Positions 9,398-18,281 of a stretch of 64,000 bases of DNA are shown here, piece after piece. Below the pieces are notes generated by a model. The model was not told the DNA's origin and searched no databases. It was given only the letters and a program-made list of their open reading frames with translations. Positions within the stretch are counted from its first letter, which is position 1. Every line of letters starts with the position of its first letter. Location of the stretch: NCBI GenBank assembly GCA_034112345.1, contig JAWUVN010000065.1, forward strand, positions 28,809-92,808, written 5' to 3'. This stretch comes from Bermanella sp034112345. GTDB taxonomy: Bacteria; Pseudomonadota; Gammaproteobacteria; Pseudomonadales; Oceanobacteraceae. The translations under genes were made by a program, and so were the position numbers.

Positions 9398-10603
9398 ATG
9401 CGATCACTGCTTTCAGTGCGCGCGACCATGAAGAGTGCTTTTCATTTTATGAAAAGCATCTCTTTAGTTGCGACCATCAGTTTAACAGTTTTGCCTGCTC
9501 AGGCTGGGTGGCAGGACCCTTTAGATACCCCTGCACGTAATACATTTAAAGCTGCTTCATCATTATTATTAGACGTAACCTCTGCAGGCGAGCGTTTAGT
9601 AGCGGTAGGCGAGCGTGGACATATTATTTTTAGTGATGATGAAGGCTATACATGGAGTCAAGCATCGGTACCTGTTATTACCACTTTAACATCTGTGTAT
9701 TTTGTTAGTACTACGACAGGGTGGGCTGTTGGTCATGATGCAGTAGTATTGCATACAACTGATTCAGGCCTTACGTGGACAAAGCAATTTGATGGTTTTA
9801 AAGCGAATGAAATGGTATTGGTGCAAGCTAAGAAAAATAAGCAAAAATTAGAAGCTGAATTAAGCAAAGTAAAAGTGATGGGAAACTCTTCTCGCATATC
9901 TGATGTTGAAGAAAGCCTTGAGAATGCAACTTATACACTAGAAGACGCTCAGATAGACTTTGAAGAACGTTCCACAAAACCACTACTAGACCTTTGGTTT
10001 AAAGATGAGAATGAAGGGTTTGTTATCGGCGCATATGGGATGATGTTTAAAACAACTGATTCAGGTGAAACTTGGACCGACTGGAGTGTAAACGTTGAGA
10101 ACCCAGATCGTTTCCACTTAAACAGTATTGAGCAAATAAGCGGCGGTCGCTTAATGATCGCTGGTGAAGCAGGGCTTTTGTTACGCACCACAAATGGTGG
10201 TAATGACTGGAAGCAAATGTTTAGTCCATACGAAGGCTCGTTCTTTGGGATTACGAGTTTAAGTAAACAGGGTATCCAGGTCGCTTATGGCTTACGAGGT
10301 AATTTAGCTCGTACAGATGATTTTGGTAGTAGCTGGCGTTTAGTTGACACTGGTACTGAGCAGACATTAATAGGCGGAACTGATCGCGTTGGACGAGTTT
10401 TGTTTGTAGTGGGTAATGGTGGTGCTTTCTTGAAGGGGTTTGATTTTGCCCGAAAATGGGAAAGTGACATTCGTGTTGACCGTGCAAATGCAGCGGCGAT
10501 TATTGAAACACTGTCAGGACACTTTGTTGTTGTTGGGGATAATGGCGTACAGCTATTTAACCAAGAAGGCGAAGAGCTGACCGATACAATAAAAAGTATT
10601 TAA
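9398..10603 (+). CDS. YCF48-related exported beta-propeller protein
   Basis: A 401-residue exported protein with a signal peptide ending at AQA (residue 36). The mature part has repeated propeller blades with the sialidase/BNR-like signature: DDEGYTW near 80-86, TDSGLTWTK near 121-129, TDSGETWTD near 220-228 and TNGGNDWKQ near 265-273. These are typical of YCF48/Hcf136-like proteins. Between blades, residues about 135-192 form a charged heptad-like helix (KANEMVLVQAKKNKQKLEAE), probably a coiled-coil insertion. ATG 9398 has a GGAG site 8 bases upstream; internal Met11 (9428) is an alternative. It sits between DUF1329 and the RND permease, where it may be an assembly or periplasmic adaptor factor (inference). 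Confidence 0.85.
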   Translation: MRSLLSVRATMKSAFHFMKSISLVATISLTVLPAQAGWQDPLDTPARNTFKAASSLLLDVTSAGERLVAVGERGHIIFSDDEGYTWSQASVPVITTLTSVYFVSTTTGWAVGHDAVVLHTTDSGLTWTKQFDGFKANEMVLVQAKKNKQKLEAELSKVKVMGNSSRISDVEESLENATYTLEDAQIDFEERSTKPLLDLWFKDENEGFVIGAYGMMFKTTDSGETWTDWSVNVENPDRFHLNSIEQISGGRLMIAGEAGLLLRTTNGGNDWKQMFSPYEGSFFGITSLSKQGIQVAYGLRGNLARTDDFGSSWRLVDTGTEQTLIGGTDRVGRVLFVVGNGGAFLKGFDFARKWESDIRVDRANAAAIIETLSGHFVVVGDNGVQLFNQEGEELTDTIKSI

Positions 10604-10619
10604 GGATTAGGAAATAAAC

Positions 10620-13034
10620 ATGTCAGATATCAAAATGCCTAATTCAGAACCAGAACATAATGTTCTAATACCTGATGCAGAGCCAGTACTGGAAAGACTA
10701 TTCTTCAATAGTCGAGGCTTCTTCCTAGTTATATTGTTAGCGTTAACTGTTTTTCTTGGTTATAACGCTGCACATGTGGGATTAGACTCACGTTCAGAAA
10801 AATATATTCCTCTTGAGCATGAATATATAAAAAACCATTTACGTCATGCTGGTGATTTAAGTAGTGGTTTAAATAATATTAAAATAGTCGTAGAGAGTAC
10901 ATCTGGCGATATATTTAACCCAGAATATATGGAGACATTACGTCAAATTAATGATGAAGTATTTTTCATCAATGGCTCTGATCGATCAAAATTAAAATCA
11001 TTGTGGACGCCTAATGTTCGTTGGACTGAAGTAACTGAAGAGGGCTTCCAAGGCGGTCCGGTTATACCAGCAACATATAATGGTGATGAAGAAAGTATTG
11101 AGCAATTACGCCAAAACATTCTTAAGTCGGGTCAAGTGGGTCGATTAGTCGCTAATAACTTCATGTCAACCATGATTGATATTCCATTGTATGAAACAGA
11201 TCCTGAAACCAATAAAGCATTAAACCCAAAAGAGTTAGCTGATGCTTTAGAGGAAAAAATTCGCAATAAATATAATAGTGATAGTATCGCTGTACATATT
11301 ATTGGATTCCCGAAAAAAATGGCGGATTTAATTGAAGGCGCTGGCAATGTAGCAACTTTCTTTTTAATGGCTATCGGTATCACTACGATACTTCTTTATG
11401 TTTACTCACGTTGTATTCGTGGAACATTAATTCCTGTTATTTGCTCGGTTGTTGCAGTGGTTTGGCAGTTAGGTGTGCTTAATCTAATTGGTTACGGAAT
11501 AGATCCATATTCAATGTTGGTGCCTTTCTTAGTTTTTGCTATTGGTATTAGTCATGGGGTTCAAATAATAAATGGCATTGCGATTGAGTCTGGGCGTGGA
11601 TCTAATAAAGAAATGGCTGCTCGTTTGGCATTCCGAGGTTTGTATGTACCTGGCATGTTAGCTCTATTGTCAGATGCAATTGGATTTTTAACGCTTCTAT
11701 TTATTGAAATCAATGTGATTCAAGAGTTAGCGGTAGCTGCATCTATAGGTGTTGCTGTCATTATCATAACAAACTTAATATTGTTGCCATTGTTGATGTC
11801 TTATGTCGGCATTAGTCAGTCAGGTATTAATCATGCTGAAAAAGTGGAGTTAGCAGAACCTAAACTTTGGAAGGCAGTTGCTAAATTCACCCAGCCTAAA
11901 ATGGCTTCAGTTGCGATTATAGTTGGGGCTCTATTAGCGGTTGGTGGTGTAATTGGCAGTCAAAATTTAAAAATTGGCGATCTTGATAAAGGTGCTCCAG
12001 AACTTCGTCAGGACAGTCGGTACAACAAAGATAATGCATTTGTAGTAGAAAATTATTCAACTAGCTCTGATGTGTTAGTTATTATGGCTGAAACACCTGC
12101 TGAAAAATGCGCAACATTTGAAGCACTAGATGCTATGGATCGCTTGATGTGGGAAATGGAGAATGTACCGGGTGTGCAATCAACGGTTTCCCTTGTTTCT
12201 GTTTCTAAATTAATGGGTAAAGCTTATAACGAGGGTAATCCTAAGTGGTCAGCTTTGTCTCGTAATCAAAATATTCTGAACTCAAGTGTACAGCGTGCTC
12301 CAGCAGGAATGTTAAATCAAGATTGCTCAATGGCTCCTGTGATTATTTTCTTAAACGATCACAAAGCTGAAACACTTGAAAATGCTGTGAAAGCTGCTGA
12401 AGAATTTGCAAAAGGTTATGAGAATAACGATGCTATTCAGTTTAAATTAGCGTCTGGTAACGCAGGTGTTGAAGCGGCAACTAATGAAGTGATCGCAAAA
12501 GCTCAAAACTTAATGTTAGTGTTTGTATACATTGTTGTATCGGTATTGTGTTTCATTACTTTCCGATCCATGCGTGCAGTACTGTGTATTATTACGCCAT
12601 TGGCTTTAACCTCAATATTGTGTCAAGCACTGATGGCTCAAATGGGAATTGGTGTTAAAGTTGCAACTCTACCTGTAATTGCGCTTGGTGTTGGTATTGG
12701 TGTTGATTATGGTATTTATATTTATAGTCGTTTAGAAGCGTTATTAATAGAAGGTTTAAGTCTTCATGATGCGTTCTTTAAAACACTTAAAACCACAGGT
12801 AAAGCGGTAAGCTTTACAGGGTTAACGCTGGCAATTGGTGTGGGAACATGGATATTCTCTCCCATTAAATTCCAAGCAGATATGGGGATATTGTTAACTT
12901 TCATGTTTATCTGGAATATGATTGGTGCCTTAATATTGTTACCAGCTTTATCAAGATTCATATTGAAACCTGAGTCAATTATTGCGAAACATAAAGCGCG
13001 TCATGGCAATGTATTGCCTGCCGAAAAGCTATAG
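10620..13034 (+). CDS. RND/MMPL superfamily permease (predicted exporter)
   Basis: An 804-residue inner-membrane transporter with two-fold RND architecture: one membrane helix near residue 33-50, a periplasmic loop to about 235, five helices to about 400, one helix near 425-447, a second periplasmic loop to about 630 and five more helices. Conserved segments include PYSMLVPFLVFAIGISHGVQ in the first half and LPVIALGVGIGVDYGIYIYS in the second, placing an acidic residue in the relay helix of the second half. It is shorter than drug-efflux RND pumps and belongs to the MMPL/predicted-exporter branch, whose members move lipids or hydrophobic compounds. It starts 16 bases after the YCF48 gene and ends just before a strong terminator, so the operon has three genes. 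Confidence 0.9.
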   Translation: MSDIKMPNSEPEHNVLIPDAEPVLERLFFNSRGFFLVILLALTVFLGYNAAHVGLDSRSEKYIPLEHEYIKNHLRHAGDLSSGLNNIKIVVESTSGDIFNPEYMETLRQINDEVFFINGSDRSKLKSLWTPNVRWTEVTEEGFQGGPVIPATYNGDEESIEQLRQNILKSGQVGRLVANNFMSTMIDIPLYETDPETNKALNPKELADALEEKIRNKYNSDSIAVHIIGFPKKMADLIEGAGNVATFFLMAIGITTILLYVYSRCIRGTLIPVICSVVAVVWQLGVLNLIGYGIDPYSMLVPFLVFAIGISHGVQIINGIAIESGRGSNKEMAARLAFRGLYVPGMLALLSDAIGFLTLLFIEINVIQELAVAASIGVAVIIITNLILLPLLMSYVGISQSGINHAEKVELAEPKLWKAVAKFTQPKMASVAIIVGALLAVGGVIGSQNLKIGDLDKGAPELRQDSRYNKDNAFVVENYSTSSDVLVIMAETPAEKCATFEALDAMDRLMWEMENVPGVQSTVSLVSVSKLMGKAYNEGNPKWSALSRNQNILNSSVQRAPAGMLNQDCSMAPVIIFLNDHKAETLENAVKAAEEFAKGYENNDAIQFKLASGNAGVEAATNEVIAKAQNLMLVFVYIVVSVLCFITFRSMRAVLCIITPLALTSILCQALMAQMGIGVKVATLPVIALGVGIGVDYGIYIYSRLEALLIEGLSLHDAFFKTLKTTGKAVSFTGLTLAIGVGTWIFSPIKFQADMGILLTFMFIWNMIGALILLPALSRFILKPESIIAKHKARHGNVLPAEKL

Positions 13035-13049
13035 AATTGTATTGCTGAT

Positions 13050-13080
13050 AAAAAACCGCGCAACTGCGCGGTTTTTTAGT
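13050..13080 (+). terminator. Strong intrinsic terminator after the RND gene
   Basis: AAAAAACCGCGC at 13050-13061 pairs perfectly with GCGCGGTTTTTT at 13066-13077 around an AACT loop. The 12-bp GC-cored stem plus T-run is a textbook rho-independent terminator and separates the export trio from the pseudouridine synthase. Confidence 0.93.
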
Positions 13081-13097
13081 TTTAGAGAAATGTAAAA

Positions 13098-13781
13098 TTG
13101 AAAGATTCCAGTTTAAAATCACGTATTGTTTTCGATCATGACGATTGGTTGCTATGCCATAAACCTTGCGGTGTAAATTTTCATAGTGAAGATGGCATAC
13201 CTGGTTTTGTTGAAATTATGCGTAGTCAAACGTCAATGCCTTTATGGCCTGTGCATCGCTTAGATAAAGCCACATCGGGACTTATCTTGTTAGCGAAAAG
13301 TCAGCAAGCATGTGCCGATTTATCAAAGCTATTTGCAGATAAAAAAATAGAAAAGTTTTATCTTTCTATTTGTTCTAATGTACTTAAAAAGAAACAAGGA
13401 AAAGTAATTGGTGATATGGCTAAGGCTAGACGAGGTAGCTTCAAATTACTAAAAACTCAGGAAAACCCTGCTGTTACACAGTTTGTATCTAAAAGCTTAA
13501 TACCCGGTTTTAGGCTGTGCTTATTGAAGCCTAAAACAGGTAAGACCCATCAGTTAAGAGTTATGATGAAATCATTGGGGTCGCCAATATTGGGTGATGA
13601 ACGGTATTCAGGGCCGAAATCGGATCGTTTATACCTACATGCTTATGCGCTTAGATTTCAATATGCCGATAAAAACTTTGAATTTACGGAATTACCAAAT
13701 AACGGACTGTATTTTGAGACTGAAGAGTTCATGTCTGCTATGGGTGATTGGGGGTCACCATGGTTGTTAAACTGGCCCTAG
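13098..13781 (+). CDS. RluA-family pseudouridine synthase (TIGR01621-like)
   Basis: Converts a specific uridine in RNA to pseudouridine. The 227-residue protein has the catalytic motif HRLDKATSGL (Asp near residue 56), an upstream CHKPCGVNFHSEDG segment and the downstream KTGKTHQLRVMMKSLGSPILGD block in two parts, all typical of RluA enzymes. It lacks an N-terminal S4 domain, matching the short single-domain group. The start must be the TTG at 13098: an in-frame stop lies at 13083, no ATG occurs between, and the next Met (residue 41) would remove conserved sequence. The target RNA cannot be told from sequence. Confidence 0.88.
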   Translation: MKDSSLKSRIVFDHDDWLLCHKPCGVNFHSEDGIPGFVEIMRSQTSMPLWPVHRLDKATSGLILLAKSQQACADLSKLFADKKIEKFYLSICSNVLKKKQGKVIGDMAKARRGSFKLLKTQENPAVTQFVSKSLIPGFRLCLLKPKTGKTHQLRVMMKSLGSPILGDERYSGPKSDRLYLHAYALRFQYADKNFEFTELPNNGLYFETEEFMSAMGDWGSPWLLNWP

Positions 13782-13891
13782 TAATGATTTGAATTGATGG
13801 TTATGTGTTATTAACTCATCGAGTATGAATGTATTAACAACAGTCATAAATTTAACGTTGAATTGAATAAAATTTATAAAGGATAATAGTA

Positions 13892-15178
13892 ATGGCTTTT
13901 CCACGCAGAGTTGCAATTGTTGCATCTAATCGCATACCGTTTGCAAAATCTAACACTGCTTACTTTGGTGTTTCTAATCAAGAAATGCTAGGTGCGGCGA
14001 TTCAAGGGTTAGTCGAGAAAGCGAGCCTACAAGGTAAAGCTGTTGGTGAGGTTGTAGCGGGTGCTGTTATGAAACACAGCCGTGACTTTAATCTTGTTCG
14101 TGAAACGGTTTTAGATACAGATCTATGTGCATCAACACCATGTATTGATATGCAACAAGCATGTGGTACTGGCCTGCAAGCTATTATTTCTTTGACGAAT
14201 AAAATAGCTTTAGGACAAATAGAATCGGGTATTGCTGGCGGTGTAGATACAACCAGCGACGCACCAATTGCCATCAATGATAAGTTTCAATCGATGCTAA
14301 TGAAACTTAATAAAGCCAAGACAACAGGAGAGCGTTTTAAAATATTAGCCTCTTTTCGTCCTGGCTTTCTAGCGCCTAGTTTGCCTCGTAATGGCGAACC
14401 AAGAACAGGATTGAGCATGGGGGGGCATACAGAGTTGACTGCTAAGCGTTGGGATATTACACGCGAAGATCAGGATCAGCTTGCCTTTGATAGTCATCAG
14501 AAATTAGCAAAAGCATATGAAACTGGATTCATGGATGATTTGATTTCAAGCTTTAAAGGATTGGATAAAGACAATCTTTTACGCCCACAAACTTCATTAG
14601 AAAAACTGGCTTCATTAGGCCCTGCATTCGATAAAAATGGCGGCACATTATCAGCGGGTAATAGTTCCTCTTTAACTGATGGCGCCAGTGCTGTATTACT
14701 AGCAAGTGAAGAGTGGGCAAAAGCACAAGGTCTTCCTGTGTTGGCGTATATAACAGATTATGAAACTACGGCTGTGGACTTTTTAGCAAAAGACAGTGAT
14801 TACAAAGAAGAGCTATTGTTGGCTCCAGCGTATGCAGTGCCTAAAATGTTGGCGCGAAACAATATTAACTTACAAAATTTTGATTTTTATGAAATACACG
14901 AAGCGTTTTCTGCTCAGGTATTAGCAACACTAAAAGTTTGGAATAACGAACCATTTTGTAAAGATCGTTTAGGTCTTAATAGTGTGTTGGGTGAAATAGA
15001 TCGTGCCAAACTGAATGTAAATGGTAGTTCATTGGCTACGGGGCATCCATTCGCAGCAACGGGTGGTCGTATCGTCGGGAATTTAGCGAAATTATTGGAT
15101 GAAAAAGGATCAGGTCGGGGGTTGATTTCAATTTGCGCAGCAGGTGGGCAGGGTGTCGTTGCTATTATTGAAAAGTAA
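13892..15178 (+). CDS. Acetyl-CoA C-acyltransferase, FadI-like thiolase
   Basis: Beta-ketothiolase of fatty-acid oxidation, cytosolic, 428 residues (E. coli FadI is 436). The nucleophile is Cys91 in QQACGTGLQA; His336-Glu337 sits in EIHEAFSAQ, GHP is at 384-386 with His385, and the second catalytic Cys415 is in CAAGGQG. The length and N-terminal RRVAIVASNRIPF segment are closer to FadI and mitochondrial trifunctional-type thiolases than to FadA. No fadJ-like partner is adjacent, so it probably pairs with a hydratase/dehydrogenase elsewhere. A good terminator follows. Confidence 0.87.
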   Translation: MAFPRRVAIVASNRIPFAKSNTAYFGVSNQEMLGAAIQGLVEKASLQGKAVGEVVAGAVMKHSRDFNLVRETVLDTDLCASTPCIDMQQACGTGLQAIISLTNKIALGQIESGIAGGVDTTSDAPIAINDKFQSMLMKLNKAKTTGERFKILASFRPGFLAPSLPRNGEPRTGLSMGGHTELTAKRWDITREDQDQLAFDSHQKLAKAYETGFMDDLISSFKGLDKDNLLRPQTSLEKLASLGPAFDKNGGTLSAGNSSSLTDGASAVLLASEEWAKAQGLPVLAYITDYETTAVDFLAKDSDYKEELLLAPAYAVPKMLARNNINLQNFDFYEIHEAFSAQVLATLKVWNNEPFCKDRLGLNSVLGEIDRAKLNVNGSSLATGHPFAATGGRIVGNLAKLLDEKGSGRGLISICAAGGQGVVAIIEK

Positions 15179-15197
15179 TTTTAAAAATTTATAATAT

Positions 15198-15228
15198 AAA
15201 AAATGCCAGTTTTTCTGGCATTTTTTAT
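15198..15228. terminator. Bidirectional intrinsic terminator between thiolase and ytoQ
   Basis: AAAAAATGCCAG at 15198-15209 pairs with CTGGCATTTTTT at 15215-15226 around a TTTTT loop. The A-run and T-run on opposite sides let it work for both converging genes. Confidence 0.9.
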
Positions 15229-15252
15229 ATTTAACACAATCGTTTTTTAGTT

Positions 15253-15693
15253 TTATGCTGTCAGAATATACTTAAGAGTTTCAACTACTTGCTCGGGCGT
15301 TTGTGTCCATGCCATGGCGGCGCCATCTACTTCTTTTAATGGATGGATGATGGATTCATCATGCAAGGTGATATACGGCTTTTTAAGCGCAGCACAATAT
15401 CCAGCATCAAATGCAGCATTCCATTGTTTGTACTTATCGCCAAAGCGAATAACAGCCATGTCACACTTTTCAATCATAGTTTGAGTGCGTATAGCATTCA
15501 CTTTAGATGATTTATGGTCACGCCAAAAATTAACTGATTCTTCTCCTAAATGATCACCAGCAGCATCGCTTGCTTCGTGATTAGTCACGGCAGATACAAA
15601 TACAATATCTAAATTAAGGGCTGCAGCACCTTTCTTAATTTGATCCCTCCAGTCTGTATGGATCTCACCTGATAAATATACTGTCCAAGACAT
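15253..15693 (-). CDS. YtoQ family protein (nucleoside deoxyribosyltransferase-like fold)
   Basis: The 146-residue protein has the YtoQ signature throughout: MSWTVYLSGEIHTDWRD at the start, then NHEASDAAGDHLGEE, KCDMAVIRFGDKYKQWNAAFDAG and KPYITLHDESIIHPLKEVDGAA. The family is related to nucleoside 2-deoxyribosyltransferases, but no substrate is established. The ATG lies 12 bases after the stop of the upstream membrane protein, so the two are probably cotranscribed leftwards. Confidence 0.87.
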   Translation of the reverse strand: MSWTVYLSGEIHTDWRDQIKKGAAALNLDIVFVSAVTNHEASDAAGDHLGEESVNFWRDHKSSKVNAIRTQTMIEKCDMAVIRFGDKYKQWNAAFDAGYCAALKKPYITLHDESIIHPLKEVDGAAMAWTQTPEQVVETLKYILTA

Positions 15694-15705
15694 ATCGCGT
15701 ACTCG

Positions 15706-16452
15706 CTATTTATTAATATTAAAAAATGTTAAAAGTTTGCTGCCAACAATGTTGATTCCAATATAAATTGGTATGGCAAGCAGTAAAATTAGAATGGCAA
15801 TATAACCAAATAAGAATGGGGCTTTCATTAAAATAGTCATTAATGATTCTTGATAATAAAAGAACCATTTATGATCGGCAGGAAAAAACCATTCGTGAAA
15901 GGCATAGAATACATTTACAGGACCAATAATTAAAACAGTAATCGTACATAAACCGATAATGAGTAGGGTGGATAATGATTGCTGTTTGATATTTGGTGGG
16001 GTTTGATTTCTCTTGTAAAAATAAATAACAATGCTTAATAGTATTATTAATGAAATAAATGCGGTAATCCTAAATACATCAATCAATTTAGCTACGTCTT
16101 TCAAATGAAGGATTTCGCTGGTATGCAATAGTGTGTTTATTTTTTTGTTAGTAGTTTGGTCAAAGTATTCAATTTCTTTAAGGCCATTTCCGTGGTTGTG
16201 TATGGCGTTATTGATAGATGCAAATAAACGAATACGTTCTTCGCGATCTGTATTTTCAAAATGATCTCTGTACCGGTTTTGCGGGCCATATTTAACAGTG
16301 TGTTGTTCTATATCCATAAAGTCATGTAATGCAGGATATGCAAAGTCAATACTGGCCCAAATGACCCAACTTAAAAACAGCGCACAGATTAGGCTGCTAA
16401 CTGAGTAAAGCCCAAAAATTAGGGGCTGAGTAAAATTTTTTATATTGAGCAT
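15706..16452 (-). CDS. DUF1461-like integral membrane protein
   Basis: A 248-residue inner-membrane protein with helices near 10-35, 128-146, 160-182 and 212-240 and a polar loop of about 90 residues between the first two. Features recalling the DUF1461/TIGR01906 family are EILHLKDVAKLI before the second helix and FYAFHEWFFPADHKWFFY before the last one. Function is unknown. It precedes ytoQ by 12 bases and is probably the first gene of a two-gene operon. Confidence 0.65.
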   Translation of the reverse strand: MLNIKNFTQPLIFGLYSVSSLICALFLSWVIWASIDFAYPALHDFMDIEQHTVKYGPQNRYRDHFENTDREERIRLFASINNAIHNHGNGLKEIEYFDQTTNKKINTLLHTSEILHLKDVAKLIDVFRITAFISLIILLSIVIYFYKRNQTPPNIKQQSLSTLLIIGLCTITVLIIGPVNVFYAFHEWFFPADHKWFFYYQESLMTILMKAPFLFGYIAILILLLAIPIYIGINIVGSKLLTFFNINK

Positions 16453-16673
16453 TTAATGATCGATTCTATTGGTTTTATATAAGTTGCTAGGGTCGCGGGT
16501 TTCATAAAAAGCGTCAAGTATTAATTGTTTTATACCGTTATCTTTTGGCTGTGTATTTAGATTTTTAGAGGTTAGTACGTCCTCTTGGCAGGTTGGTAGT
16601 GGATATTTTATAAGGGGTCTGTCGTACTGTAATGAGAATTCTCTTCAAACAGTTTCGATCCTTCAAAAGTTAA

Positions 16674-16693
16674 GCCTTTATCTTGTTAAAGGC
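16674..16693 (+). other. Hairpin upstream of dgkA
   Basis: GCCTTTA at 16674-16680 pairs with TAAAGGC at 16687-16693 around a 6-base loop, about 37 bases before the dgkA start. It may shape the dgkA leader; a perfect 10-bp palindrome GAGAATTCTC lies further upstream at 16634-16643. No regulatory role is shown. Confidence 0.35.
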
Positions 16694-16729
16694 GCAAGGG
16701 CAGGGTAAGGTTTGTTTGTTCAAATTTAG

Positions 16730-17149
16730 ATGATTATAAAAAGCATGGAACAGAAAGAATTTACAACCACTGGTTTATTAAGAATTTTTAATGCTACCGG
16801 TTATAGCTTTAAAGGCATCCAGCGAGCATGGAAAACCGAAGCTGCAGTTAGACAAGAATTTGTATTAGCTTTGATTATGCTGCCAATTGCATTTTTAATC
16901 GCTCAAAGCCTTGCGCAGGTGGTGCTGCTTGTACTGTCATTATTTATCGTTGTGATTACAGAGCTTTTGAATACGTCTATAGAGTATGCAATTGATAGAA
17001 TTGGTTCTGAAAAGCATGATTTATCAGGCGCTTCTAAAGACATAGCCAGTGCCGCAGTCTTTTTCTCTCTGGCCCAAGTGGCTTTTGTATGGGGAATTAC
17101 CATAATTTATAACCTAGGCTGGATTGCATTTCCACTGCTTAAGTTTTAG
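16730..17149 (+). CDS. dgkA: Diacylglycerol kinase
   Basis: Small trimeric inner-membrane kinase that returns diacylglycerol to phosphatidic acid. After an amphipathic N-terminal segment (RIFNATGYSFKGIQRAW) come three membrane helices. The catalytic block TELLNTSIEYAIDRIGSEKHDLSG, written here in its two halves TELLNTSIEYAID and RIGSEKHDLSG, is the family signature and includes the metal-binding glutamates. Length (139) is slightly above E. coli DgkA (122). Neither ATG 16730 nor ATG 16745 has a clear ribosome site, so the first five residues are uncertain. It is followed 28 bases later by a membrane protein of unknown role. Confidence 0.9.
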   Translation: MIIKSMEQKEFTTTGLLRIFNATGYSFKGIQRAWKTEAAVRQEFVLALIMLPIAFLIAQSLAQVVLLVLSLFIVVITELLNTSIEYAIDRIGSEKHDLSGASKDIASAAVFFSLAQVAFVWGITIIYNLGWIAFPLLKF

Positions 17150-17177
17150 TCACTAAATTGAAGGGAGGATATTTACT

Positions 17178-17681
17178 ATGAATCAATTGGCTAAGCTTTC
17201 CTTTTTGCTGGCAACTATTATTGGTTTTTGTTTCAATTTTGAAGCCCTGATTAGTAATGGTGATATCAACTGGATCAGTTGGCTTATTACTTATGTTGTG
17301 TGTTTTGCTTTCTTTTATTTTTATGTGTTCACTACTAAGAGTAAAGATACTGAGGAATACATGCCAGAATCAAATAGTTCTGTTAATCCTACTCATGTGG
17401 AAGCCTTATATAAGCAATCAATGATTGTTGAACGTAATGCAAAAAAAGCCAATTTGGTTTTGTCTCAACAATTAGTTTTAGTTAAAAATATATTAAATAA
17501 AACGAAAGACTTAAATGAAAATAAAGACCTGAGCAAGAGTTTTGGGTTACCAGTTAAAGAATTAGAAGTACTAGATCATAATTTAGAACGCTTATTGTGC
17601 GAAATGAAAAAGAACGTAAGGCTAGGTGAAAAATTACAACAGTCGGTTGCTAATATTGACCCTGAAATAGGCGTTGCTTGA
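17178..17681 (+). CDS. Hypothetical protein with two N-terminal membrane helices and a coiled tail
   Basis: A 167-residue protein not recognised as a known family. Two hydrophobic helices near 5-25 and 32-52 are followed by a charged, helical cytoplasmic tail with heptad-like spacing (around 100-160, ELEVLDHNLERLLCEMKKN). A strong GGGAGG site lies 10 bases before the ATG, supporting translation. It follows dgkA by 28 bases in the same direction and may be in its operon. Confidence 0.6.
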   Translation: MNQLAKLSFLLATIIGFCFNFEALISNGDINWISWLITYVVCFAFFYFYVFTTKSKDTEEYMPESNSSVNPTHVEALYKQSMIVERNAKKANLVLSQQLVLVKNILNKTKDLNENKDLSKSFGLPVKELEVLDHNLERLLCEMKKNVRLGEKLQQSVANIDPEIGVA

Positions 17682-17815
17682 TAGGCGGTCTGCTTGACAA
17701 AATTTAATTAAAAGCCGACAGAGATAGTTGTTAATTTTTGTCGGTGTTTATCTGCCTCAGCCCCTGCTTTCCCGTCTGTTATAACCCTAATCTATTCCTG
17801 TATTAGCCCGATGTG

Positions 17816-18280
17816 TCAGGTATTTAGCAATGCTTTAATACCTAATAGGTCTTTATTGCTCATGGCAGAATTTGTTACGTCGTAGACAATTAGGCATATA
17901 TGGTCAGTTGAACCGTCTACATTATTTAAGGGGATGATGGTTGCATTCTGATACATGAAGTCGGCTCGGCCAGTAATTGGGTGATTGTTATTAAACTTAA
18001 AAAGATAAGGCCGTTGCTCGCTTATAGTGAACGCTCGGGTATTTAATAAAAATACGGACTCGGCTTTCTTTTTAAACCAACTTTCATCTATTTCAGAAAA
18101 CAATGTAAAAAGGTTTTGTCCCTTAGCTTGATCGGGTCTCACACCGCTGTGATTTTCCATGAATCCATTCCACAATTTAATAGAGTAGTCACGGTCTAAT
18201 ACAACAAGGCCAACATCAATCGTTTGAAGGATATCCATTAGCCAATGGAATTCGGTCATTTCTAGCTGAGAATCAGACAT
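17816..18280 (-). CDS. PAS domain protein
   Basis: A 154-residue protein made of one PAS domain: ILQTIDVGLVVLDRDYSIKLWN near 18-39 and the later strands TGRADFMYQNATIIPLNN and HICLIVYDVT near 103-136. No kinase, GGDEF or other output domain follows, so it is a stand-alone sensor or interaction module. It starts one base after the CheC-like gene ends and shares its operon with the response regulator upstream, suggesting it senses or reports on that module. Cofactor is unknown. Confidence 0.8.
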   Translation of the reverse strand: MSDSQLEMTEFHWLMDILQTIDVGLVVLDRDYSIKLWNGFMENHSGVRPDQAKGQNLFTLFSEIDESWFKKKAESVFLLNTRAFTISEQRPYLFKFNNNHPITGRADFMYQNATIIPLNNVDGSTDHICLIVYDVTNSAMSNKDLLGIKALLNT

Positions 18281-18281
18281 T

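Noticed and set aside
17715..17744. Hairpin CCGACA/TGTCGG in the gap at 17.7 kb
   Set aside because: Only six pairs with an 18-base loop and a weak tail; not enough to call a terminator.
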